From: Flavobacterium panacagri
Lineage (GTDB): Bacteria > Bacteroidota > Bacteroidia > Flavobacteriales > Flavobacteriaceae
Direction: 5' to 3'
DNA: 64,000 nucleotides
Assembly (NCBI RefSeq): GCF_030378165.1
Contig: NZ_CP119766.1
Coordinates: 3,658,001-3,722,000, forward strand
Positions 17,650 to 24,995 of the stretch are shown here, piece by piece. The notes beneath the pieces are model-generated. The model was not told the DNA's origin and ran no database searches. It saw only the letters and a program-made list of their open reading frames with translations. The first letter of the stretch is position 1, and each line of letters opens with the position of its first letter. The position numbers and the translations under genes are program-made.

Positions 17650-18561
17650 ATGAAATTTTTTAAAATTTTAGTGATTGCACTATCGGGCGCGATTACTTCC
17701 TGTACAATCGACAAAACAGATTATGAAGCTGAAATCGGTTCACAAGTTCCAGAATATTATGAGTTTAAAGAAGCTGTTTCGTTAACCAGCGGGAATTATA
17801 AAATTAGCATTGAAGCTTTAAACGGAACCTTTTATAAAGGTTATAACGAACTTCATCTAAAAGTTAGCAATACACAAAACAATCAAAGTGTAAGTGCATC
17901 TGAAGTTACTTTTTTACCAATACTAAATACTTCGAGTTCTTGTCCGCACAAATACAATGTATCGTATGATGCGACAAACAAATATTTTGCCGGATATGCT
18001 GTTTTTACGAGTGAAAGCGCTTCTTTAAATAGTTGGAAATTATATATAAGTTTTAAAGCTGACAATCAGAAATATGAAATAAATAAAGATATTTCGGTTG
18101 AAAAACAGAGCAATAAAAACTTGAATATGACCACTTTTACAGGAAAAGATAACGAACAATATGTAATTGCGTTAATTTCTCCGCAGAAACCAAAAGTGGC
18201 CGAAAATCCATTGATTGCAGGTATTTATAAGTATAATAAACCGACAAGTCCAGCTGGAACTTTTCCAGATCCAACACAATTTTCGTATTCAGAAGTGAGT
18301 GGTTATACTTTGAAATTAGATCCAAGAATGCCGGAACCTTCAATGGGAAATCATTCTTCGCCAAACAATCAGGATTTAACACAGCAGAATGATGGTTTGT
18401 ATCATGGTGTTGTCAATTATACCATGACAGGGAATTGGACTTTGAATTTAATCCTAATGAACCAAAACGGATTGATTTTGAAAGGAACTGTAGTTCCAAC
18501 CGATTTCACGCCGGGAGTAGAAGGCGTGAAGAGCGAACTATATATTGATACTTTATTCTAA
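17650..18561 (+). CDS. Lipoprotein with two FixH/YtkA-like domains, copper-locus
   Basis: This 303-residue lipoprotein has the signal MKFFKILVIALSGAITSC with C18 as the lipid attachment site. The ATG at 17650 is preferred over an in-frame upstream start that would add 17 residues before the signal. The body appears to hold two related beta-sandwich domains. The second contains PRMPEPSMGNHSSP (M227, M232, H235) followed by GLYHGVVNYTMTGNWTLNL, as in FixH/YtkA-like periplasmic proteins. The first has the matching but altered SSSCPHKYN (C98, H100). Met/His/Cys clusters suit copper(I) binding. It ends 4 bp before the receptor gene, so both are translated from one mRNA. Confidence 0.82.
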   Translation: MKFFKILVIALSGAITSCTIDKTDYEAEIGSQVPEYYEFKEAVSLTSGNYKISIEALNGTFYKGYNELHLKVSNTQNNQSVSASEVTFLPILNTSSSCPHKYNVSYDATNKYFAGYAVFTSESASLNSWKLYISFKADNQKYEINKDISVEKQSNKNLNMTTFTGKDNEQYVIALISPQKPKVAENPLIAGIYKYNKPTSPAGTFPDPTQFSYSEVSGYTLKLDPRMPEPSMGNHSSPNNQDLTQQNDGLYHGVVNYTMTGNWTLNLILMNQNGLILKGTVVPTDFTPGVEGVKSELYIDTLF

Positions 18562-18565
18562 AAAC

Positions 18566-20545
18566 ATGAAATATATAATAATGTTACTTTTTTTGGGAAT
18601 GTCAGTAAAAGCTCAAAATTCTCATGCACATCACGACAGTATCAAAAACTTAGAAGAAGTAAAAGTAAAAAGTGCGGCCAAAAAGAAAATTGAAACCGAA
18701 ATGAAAATGGCGGTTTCTGTAGATGAGTATTTGTCTTCGGCAGATAATATCAGTTTTATCAAACGTGGTGCTTATGCGTGGGAACCATTGTTGAACAATA
18801 TGAGCACAGAACGTTCTACAGTAACCATTGACGGAATGCATATTTTTGGAGCTTGTACTGATAAAATGGATCCCATTACGTCTTATGTAGAAAGCAATAA
18901 TCTTTCGGCAATTGATATCAAATCAGGACAGGAAGGAAGTTTACACGGTTCTACTATTGCTGGAAGCATCGATTTAAAAAGAAAAAGCACAACTTTTGGT
19001 CTTGCTAAAAAATGGAACGGAGCTTACCAAAGCGGTTTCGAATTTAATAACAAACAATTTTTCAATCTTGGAAATGTAGCTTATTCAGGTGAAAAATTTG
19101 TTGCTGAGGGAAGTATTTCGTATCGAAAAGCAGCTGATTATTATGACGGAAATGATGATGAAGTAAAACATTCGCAATATAAAAAGTTCAATACATCATT
19201 AGGTTTTGCTTATAAAACAAGTGATTTATCGGCAGTTAGATTAGATGCTATTTTTGATATGGCAAAAGATGTGGGATATCCAGCACTTCCAATGGATTTA
19301 TCGCTTTCTCGTGCCTTAATTACATCTGCTTCATACAAACAATTATTTGAAGATGGTTTGGTAAAAGTGATTGATTCCAAAATTTATTTCAACGCGATCG
19401 AACATTATATGGATGATACAACACGTCCAGAAAATCTAGTTCACATGGATATGCCGGGCTGGAGTACGACTTATGGTTTGGTTTCGAAAGCCAATTTGAA
19501 AAAGAATAGTTATTCGTCTGAAATACAATTGAACGCCTACGATAATCTTTCGATTGCAGAAATGAGAATGTATCCGCAGGATAGAAGCAAAAGAACGATG
19601 TTTGCTTACAGTTGGCCTTGGGTTACCACTCGTTATGCAGGACTTTCGATGAATAACTCTTGGGAACTTTCGGAAAAAAGTCAGGTAAATTTAGGTGGTT
19701 CTTTGGGTGTGAATTACAATTACTCTAAATATGTCGAATTCAACTGGATTTTCCATCCGGGAGCACCTCAGGAAAAAACAAGATTTTTACCGAGTCTGCA
19801 TGCTGGCTACAATTTGAATATTGATCAATTTAATTTTTCAGTCGGAACGGGTTACGGACATAGAGCGCCGTCTGTTTCTGAAGGCTATGGCTACTATATT
19901 TACAATAGTTTTGATCGCTACGATTATATCGGAAATCCTGATTTGAAAAATGAAATTTCGTATGAAGGAAATGCATCGGCAGGTTTCAAAAACGAAAGAT
20001 TAAGCATTCAAGGAAAACTGAATTATTTCTACATAGAAAACTATATTATTGGTAGAATACTTAGTATGGGAAGTCCGATGAATTATCAATCGGTTGGAGT
20101 AAAAGGATATACTTCATTAGATTATGCCAAGCTTTTGAATATGTCGATTAATGCCAGTTATGATATTTTAGAACATTTACATTGGAACGGAACTTTGACT
20201 TATGCTCGTGGCATGGATAATAACGGCGGGAATCTGCCTTTTATTCGTCCGTTGAGTTATTTGACTTCACTTCATTTTATGCATAAAAATTTCGGAATCC
20301 AGACTTCTGTAAATGGCGATTTTGAACAGATCAATTATAGTCCAGAATATGGAGAGGATTTGACAGGAGCTTATGTAATCTGGAATCTTTCTGCGAATTA
20401 TTCATTCAAAATAAATCAAATGAAGACCGTAGTTCAGGTCGGAGCAGAAAATTTATTAAATGAATACTACAGCACTTACGCCGACTGGGGAAATATTCCG
20501 AGAATGGGGCGTAATATTTTCACTTCTTTAAAATTCAATTTCTAA
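18566..20545 (+). CDS. TonB-dependent receptor, OprC/NosA-like, probable copper importer
   Basis: This 660-residue outer membrane receptor has a signal peptide (to about residue 17), a His-rich start to the mature protein (HAHH), a TonB plug (about 45-140) and a 22-strand-type barrel ending in LKFNF. It lacks the SusC-specific domains. C97 and M101 form a CxxxM motif in GACTDKMDP of the plug. H280 and M282 form an HxM motif (HYMDD), and a second Met/His cluster (HMDM, 293-296) lies nearby. In Pseudomonas OprC, CxxxM and HxM residues bind copper. The ATG at 18566 is preferred over an upstream frame opening. It is encoded between two related Cys proteins and upstream of MbnP/MbnH. Confidence 0.9.
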   Translation: MKYIIMLLFLGMSVKAQNSHAHHDSIKNLEEVKVKSAAKKKIETEMKMAVSVDEYLSSADNISFIKRGAYAWEPLLNNMSTERSTVTIDGMHIFGACTDKMDPITSYVESNNLSAIDIKSGQEGSLHGSTIAGSIDLKRKSTTFGLAKKWNGAYQSGFEFNNKQFFNLGNVAYSGEKFVAEGSISYRKAADYYDGNDDEVKHSQYKKFNTSLGFAYKTSDLSAVRLDAIFDMAKDVGYPALPMDLSLSRALITSASYKQLFEDGLVKVIDSKIYFNAIEHYMDDTTRPENLVHMDMPGWSTTYGLVSKANLKKNSYSSEIQLNAYDNLSIAEMRMYPQDRSKRTMFAYSWPWVTTRYAGLSMNNSWELSEKSQVNLGGSLGVNYNYSKYVEFNWIFHPGAPQEKTRFLPSLHAGYNLNIDQFNFSVGTGYGHRAPSVSEGYGYYIYNSFDRYDYIGNPDLKNEISYEGNASAGFKNERLSIQGKLNYFYIENYIIGRILSMGSPMNYQSVGVKGYTSLDYAKLLNMSINASYDILEHLHWNGTLTYARGMDNNGGNLPFIRPLSYLTSLHFMHKNFGIQTSVNGDFEQINYSPEYGEDLTGAYVIWNLSANYSFKINQMKTVVQVGAENLLNEYYSTYADWGNIPRMGRNIFTSLKFNF

Positions 20546-20550
20546 TAATA

Positions 20551-20919
20551 ATGAAAAAAGTTTTTAGTATCACAATGATAATCTTGCTGCTGTTGGTTTC
20601 TTTCCAGCAGGCATTGATTATTGTGCACTTTAAGCTGAATCAAAAGAATATAGAAAAAGAATTCTGCGTCAATAAAGCCAAACCAGAATTGCAGTGTCAC
20701 GGTAAATGTCATTTGAAAAAAGAGCTGGAAAAATCAGACAATAATAGTGATTTAGAACTAAATAGCATTAGTAAAAACATCGACATTATTTTGACTGCCG
20801 AAATTGAATTTACATTGAATATTATTAAAGAAATAAATTCTAAAAAAGTATTGATTTACAAAGAGACAGGCCAAACAGAACCTTGCCTCGAAATTTTTGT
20901 ACCACCGCCTATTTGCTGA
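20551..20919 (+). CDS. Small membrane-anchored tri-cysteine protein, copy 2
   Basis: This 122-residue protein has one N-terminal membrane helix (about 5-25) followed by FKLNQKNIEKEFCV and QCHGKCHLKK. Cysteines at 39, 49 and 53 match those of the protein at 16987-17358 position for position. It adds a histidine on each side of the CxGxC motif (CHGKCH) and further cysteines near the C-terminus (EPCLEI and the last residue). It starts 5 bp after the receptor stop codon and so belongs to the same transcript. No named family is recognised. A metal-binding or copper-relay role is proposed from context only. Confidence 0.82.
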   Translation: MKKVFSITMIILLLLVSFQQALIIVHFKLNQKNIEKEFCVNKAKPELQCHGKCHLKKELEKSDNNSDLELNSISKNIDIILTAEIEFTLNIIKEINSKKVLIYKETGQTEPCLEIFVPPPIC

Positions 20920-20942
20920 TTAGCTCATCAAATTAAAATTAA

Positions 20943-21088
20943 TTTAAACACATAGAAACATAGTTTTTCGGAGTGTAGAAAATAGGCGTTTCACTTGTAT
21001 TAATACACATAGTTATTTGTTAAATGACGTGTCATTTTTATTTCATCTTTATCAGGTCAAATAAAATCTATGTTTCTATGTGTTTAAA
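20943..21088. repeat. 146-bp element bounded by perfect 21-bp inverted repeats
   Basis: A 21-bp arm at 20943-20963 (core AAACACATAGAAACATAG) is repeated as its exact reverse complement at 21068-21088, with about 100 bp of AT-rich DNA between. There is no gene inside. It has the look of a miniature inverted-repeat element or of a large intergenic stem-loop, and it separates the receptor/Cys-protein block from mbnP. No other copy was found in this window. Confidence 0.75.
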
Positions 21089-21169
21089 ATTATTATAGTT
21101 AGGATGGAAAAAGATGTACCAAAAGCATCTTTTAGGCATAATTAATTACAAAAATTTAAATATCAAAAA

Positions 21170-22036
21170 ATGCAAAATTTAAAAAAATACTTTTTATTAT
21201 CCCTTGTTTCTTTGGGATTCGTATCGTGTTCAAGCGATGATAACAATCCAGTAGCGAATAATGTGACCTTAGAATTCAATAATACTTTCAAAAATACTAC
21301 GATTGTTTTAGGGAATGCAGCTTCGACTTCGGCTACAGCCAATACTTCTGCAGCTGGGCAAGTACATCATTTTTCGGAACTAAAATATGTCATCAGTAAT
21401 ATTCGTCTGGTAAAAGATAACGGAGATGAAGTTCCATATAATGTAAACGATTTGGACAAAGGGGCAACAGTAATCGATCAGGCAAAAACAGCTTCTTTAA
21501 GTTATGTTTTAAGCAATGTACCTTCAGCAACTTACAAGCAGATTAAATTTGGTTTAGGGATCAAAGCAGAGCAAAATACTTTAGATCAGGTAAGATTTCC
21601 AAATTTCTATGCTGCGGCAGGTGCAAATGACACAGCGATGATGTGGGAATGGGGAAGTGGTTATCGTTTTACCAAAATTGAAGGTTTTTATGATGCAGAT
21701 AATAAAGCAATGTCTATTCATACAGGCAGCACAGTCGAAGGAACTGCTCCAAACTATACACAAGGTGTTAATGCTTACAGAGATGTGACTTTAAACCTGA
21801 CGACAAATGCAGTTGTGGGAAGTGTAGCTCCTAAAATCAAAATTAAAGCCGATTTTGACAAATTGTTAAGCGGTAAGACCAATACAATAACACTTTCTAC
21901 AGGAACAGGAATGAACGATAATGCCACTCCAAACGTTCACACGGCAGCTCAAATGGTAAAATTTGTAGATAATTTGGGAGGAAACGGATCAAGCGATATA
22001 ACAGGAATGTTTTCTGTGACTGCTGTAGAAAACTAA
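21170..22036 (+). CDS. MbnP-like copper-binding lipoprotein
   Basis: This 288-residue lipoprotein has the signal MQNLKKYFLLSLVSLGFVSC with C20 as the lipid site. It shows the MbnP fold markers: HHFSELKYVISNIRL early in the domain, FGLGI, a central MMWEWGSGYRFTKIEG segment (M157, M158, W159, W161) and a late FNKL-type segment (FDKLLSGK). In studied MbnP proteins a tryptophan is oxidised to kynurenine by the di-haem enzyme MbnH and then helps bind copper(I). W159 or W161 is a natural candidate, though not assigned here. The mbnH homologue is the next gene. Function: copper binding in the periplasm or on the outer membrane. Confidence 0.88.
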   Translation: MQNLKKYFLLSLVSLGFVSCSSDDNNPVANNVTLEFNNTFKNTTIVLGNAASTSATANTSAAGQVHHFSELKYVISNIRLVKDNGDEVPYNVNDLDKGATVIDQAKTASLSYVLSNVPSATYKQIKFGLGIKAEQNTLDQVRFPNFYAAAGANDTAMMWEWGSGYRFTKIEGFYDADNKAMSIHTGSTVEGTAPNYTQGVNAYRDVTLNLTTNAVVGSVAPKIKIKADFDKLLSGKTNTITLSTGTGMNDNATPNVHTAAQMVKFVDNLGGNGSSDITGMFSVTAVEN

Positions 22037-22039
22037 AAA

Positions 22040-22150
22040 AGGGTATGCGGATAAAACGGATTTACTTCGTAAAGTCACGGATAAACACGGATTTTTAAAA
22101 TCCGTTCAAATCCGCGTTTTCGCGATAGCGAATCCGTTTAATCCGTGTCC
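22040..22150. repeat. Inverted-repeat element (CGGATT family), copy 2
   Basis: The stretch between mbnP and mbnH carries repeated CGGAT/ATCCG blocks. Its right arm (AAATCCGCGTTTTCGC, then GCGAATCCGTTTAATCCG) is nearly identical to the right arm of the element at 2461-2571, and the left half is more diverged. It has no coding potential. Its position between two co-functional genes suggests tolerance of, or a role for, a strong RNA stem there. Confidence 0.72.
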
Positions 22151-22197
22151 TATTTCCAGAGCTGTTTAAACGGTTCAATTTTTAAAATTCATTTAAA

Positions 22198-23214
22198 ATG
22201 AAAAAAATACTAGGTTTCGTAATAGCAATATTGTTTCTGACTTCCTGTAATAACGAAGATTCGGAAATGCTGGCTATTGATAATCCTGAAATTGATTTAA
22301 AAATTCCGGCTGATTTTCCGGAACTGAATGCTTTTGTAAGTCAGAACAAACCCACTCAATATGGTGTAGAATTAGGAGAAAAATTGTTTTCAGACAAAAG
22401 ATTCAGTGCAGATAATACGATATCCTGTTCCAGCTGTCATATTCAGGAAAATGCTTTTACAGATCAGAAAACACAAGCAGTTGGAATTGAAGGCAGAATC
22501 GGACTTCGTAATACACCTTCGATTCAGAATTTGGCTTTTATGAAATTCTACAATTGGGACGGAAGTAAATTACAGCTTGAAACACAGCCTTTAGTTCCTA
22601 TTATCACACATGAAGAAATGGATTCTTCGATTTTGGAAGTAATTGGTAAAATTAAAGATGATGCATCATATAAAGACTTATTTAGAAAAACTTTTGGTGA
22701 TGAAAACATTACTCCGGACAGAATTTACAAAAGCATCGCACAGTTTGAATACACACTGATTTCTGCCAACAGCAAATATGATAAAGTAAAACGAAAAGAA
22801 ACCTCTTTTTCAGAAAGTGAATTAAAAGGCTATCAAATCTTTCAGCAGAAATGTGCGAGCTGCCATGCAGGAGAGTTATTTACGGATAAGAGTTTTAGAA
22901 ATATTGGTTTTCCTTTAAATACGGATACTAATGAAGCGGGACGTGCTAGAGTAACAGGAGTTTCATCAGACTTTATGAGTTTTCGAGTTCCGACTTTAAG
23001 AAATATCGAATATACGGCTCCGTATGGAAGTTTTGGCCAGTTTTCAACTTTAAAATCTGTTTTAGATTATTTTGATGATGGTGTTTTAGATGCCGATAAT
23101 TTGGATCCGATTTTTAAAGAAAATGGAAAAAAGATGCCACTCACAGAAGAAGAAAAGATAAATCTCATTGCATTTATGAAGACTTTGAGTGATACAGAAT
23201 TTGTAAAAAAATAA
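22198..23214 (+). CDS. MbnH-like di-haem cytochrome c peroxidase family protein
   Basis: This 338-residue lipoprotein has C17 as the lipid site (MKKILGFVIAILFLTSC). Two haem-attachment motifs are present: CSSCH (C77, C80, H81) and CASCH (C219, C222, H223). The spacing and flanking sequence (ISCSSCHIQENAFTDQK; FRVPTLRNIEYTAPYGSFG) are those of the bacterial cytochrome c peroxidase/MauG superfamily. Directly following mbnP, it is best read as MbnH, which oxidises an MbnP tryptophan to kynurenine. A plain hydrogen peroxide-reducing peroxidase is the alternative. A strong hairpin terminator follows, closing the locus. Confidence 0.88.
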   Translation: MKKILGFVIAILFLTSCNNEDSEMLAIDNPEIDLKIPADFPELNAFVSQNKPTQYGVELGEKLFSDKRFSADNTISCSSCHIQENAFTDQKTQAVGIEGRIGLRNTPSIQNLAFMKFYNWDGSKLQLETQPLVPIITHEEMDSSILEVIGKIKDDASYKDLFRKTFGDENITPDRIYKSIAQFEYTLISANSKYDKVKRKETSFSESELKGYQIFQQKCASCHAGELFTDKSFRNIGFPLNTDTNEAGRARVTGVSSDFMSFRVPTLRNIEYTAPYGSFGQFSTLKSVLDYFDDGVLDADNLDPIFKENGKKMPLTEEEKINLIAFMKTLSDTEFVKK

Positions 23215-23232
23215 TAAAACATCAGGTTTATA

Positions 23233-23284
23233 AAAGGCAAAAAAAAAGCTAAACTGAAAAGTTTAGCTTTTTTTTTGCCTTTTA
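23233..23284. terminator. Bidirectional-type intrinsic terminator after mbnH
   Basis: A long stem pairs AAAGCTAAACT with AGTTTAGCTTT and extends outward through A/T-tracts to AAAAGGC/GCCTTTT. The T-run makes a rho-independent terminator for the copper locus. Confidence 0.85.
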
Positions 23285-23406
23285 GATTAAAAGTTTGTTG
23301 CAGATTATAATTTGAAACCTAAATATCTTATAAAAAGTAATATGATTCTGATATCCATCCTAAATTTGATTTTGGTTTTATGTATAATTATCTAATAATC
23401 AGTTTT

Positions 23407-24891
23407 ATGAAAAAAATAGTTTTATATCATGTTTTATTATTGTTTGTAATTAGCGCCTGTAAGAAAGAATCTGAAATAAAAAAAGATTCTAACACTCCTG
23501 CTGTTTCTAATTCAGAACAATATGAATTTGTTGGCGGTTATCCGACAGAAGCTACCATTAAAAAAGCTTATGATGATGCCGATCTTACTCGTGCTATACA
23601 AGTTTATAAATTTTTCTATCCAACGGTTTCAGGAGAAGCAATAGTAAAAGGAAATGACAGTATTAAAATAAAGTCTAACAGCTCATTTGGAACTTTGGAT
23701 ACAAAACCGGGGCAAATTGGATTTACATTAAATTCAGATACTCCTTATGGCCCTATACCAATTGATCTGTCAAAAGGGCCAATGGTCATTGATATCCCTA
23801 AAGGTCCACTGATTGTTGTTGCAATGGATGTTAACCAGCGTTGGGTAGCAGATATGGGGATTCCAGGACCTGATGCAGGAAATGGAGGAAAACATTTACT
23901 GCTTTCACCAGATTATAAAGGCGTTGTGCCTGCGTCTGGATATCATGTCTGGAAATCATCTTCAAATAATTTAACTGTTGGAATTCGTTCTCTTCCTGTT
24001 GGAGGAGATGTTAAAGCGGCCATGGATCGAATTAAAACAGTAAAAGTATATCCATTAAATAAACCAACAGATTGGAAAGAGCCAGATTGGCTGGAATTGA
24101 GCAATAAACCGCAAAATACAACACCCGTTGCTTGGGAAAATAACATCAAATATTGGGAAAATCTAAATGATGTAATACAGCGTGAGCCTGCTTTTGAAGG
24201 TTACAGAAATTACTATGGAGATCTTGCTGTATTGGGTATCAAAAAAGGACAGGCTTTTAAACCTGATGCGAGAATGAAAGAAATTCTTGAGAAAGCTGCA
24301 AAAATTGCCAATGCTCAAATGAGAGTACAATCGTTTGCCGATCGCCGTCCAGACCGAATTGTCTGGAAAGATCGCCAATGGGAATGGGTAGCACTTCGAT
24401 TTGAGGATGGAGATTTTAACACTACTGACTATGTAGATCTCGACGGTCGTGAAACTTGGTTTTATCAGGCAATTGGGGCATCTCCTTCAATGTTTAGAAG
24501 AAAAGAAGGCTCAGGTTCATTATACTGGCTTGGACTTAAAGATAATACAGGAAAATATGTCGATGGAGGTAAAAATTATAAGTTGACTATTCCAACACCA
24601 GTTCCTGCCAAATTATTCTGGTCTATTACTATCTATGATGCAGAAACCCGCAGTCAAGTTCTTACAGATCAAAACAAAGCCGCTTTACGTTCACTATTTG
24701 AATTAAAAGATAAAATAGGTGGAAAAAGCATTGATTTGTTTTTTGGACCAAAAGCTCCTGCAGGTAAAGAAGGGCAATGGATAAAAACACTGCCAAACAA
24801 AGGTTGGTTTGCTTATATCCGTATATATGGACCAGAAGCTGCAGCTTTTAACGGTACTTGGAAACCAGGAGATTTTGAAGAAGTAAAATAA
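23407..24891 (+). CDS. DUF1254/DUF1214 domain lipoprotein
   Basis: This 494-residue lipoprotein has the signal MKKIVLYHVLLLFVISAC, with the cysteine at residue 18. An in-frame ATG 27 bp upstream is possible but would lengthen the n-region. An N-terminal DUF1254 domain (about 40-170, with KAYDDADLTRAIQVYKFFYP) is followed by a C-terminal DUF1214 domain (about 370-485, with PAKLFWSITIYDAETRSQVL and GWFAYIRIYGPE). The family has no firmly established reaction. It is encoded about 100 bp upstream of a sulfatase in the same direction and the two may work together on a sulfated compound. This is inference. Confidence 0.88.
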   Translation: MKKIVLYHVLLLFVISACKKESEIKKDSNTPAVSNSEQYEFVGGYPTEATIKKAYDDADLTRAIQVYKFFYPTVSGEAIVKGNDSIKIKSNSSFGTLDTKPGQIGFTLNSDTPYGPIPIDLSKGPMVIDIPKGPLIVVAMDVNQRWVADMGIPGPDAGNGGKHLLLSPDYKGVVPASGYHVWKSSSNNLTVGIRSLPVGGDVKAAMDRIKTVKVYPLNKPTDWKEPDWLELSNKPQNTTPVAWENNIKYWENLNDVIQREPAFEGYRNYYGDLAVLGIKKGQAFKPDARMKEILEKAAKIANAQMRVQSFADRRPDRIVWKDRQWEWVALRFEDGDFNTTDYVDLDGRETWFYQAIGASPSMFRRKEGSGSLYWLGLKDNTGKYVDGGKNYKLTIPTPVPAKLFWSITIYDAETRSQVLTDQNKAALRSLFELKDKIGGKSIDLFFGPKAPAGKEGQWIKTLPNKGWFAYIRIYGPEAAAFNGTWKPGDFEEVK

Positions 24892-24995
24892 TTTGTTGAT
24901 TCTTTACGACGCACAAAAAAATCCCCATCTATACGCCTGCAAAGTTTTATATGCCATTTTTCAACTCATTTTTTAATCAATTAAATTTAAAAATC

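Noticed and set aside
23380..23406. Upstream in-frame ATG for the DUF1254 lipoprotein
   Set aside because: The downstream ATG gives a standard-length lipoprotein signal peptide with the lipobox at residue 18.
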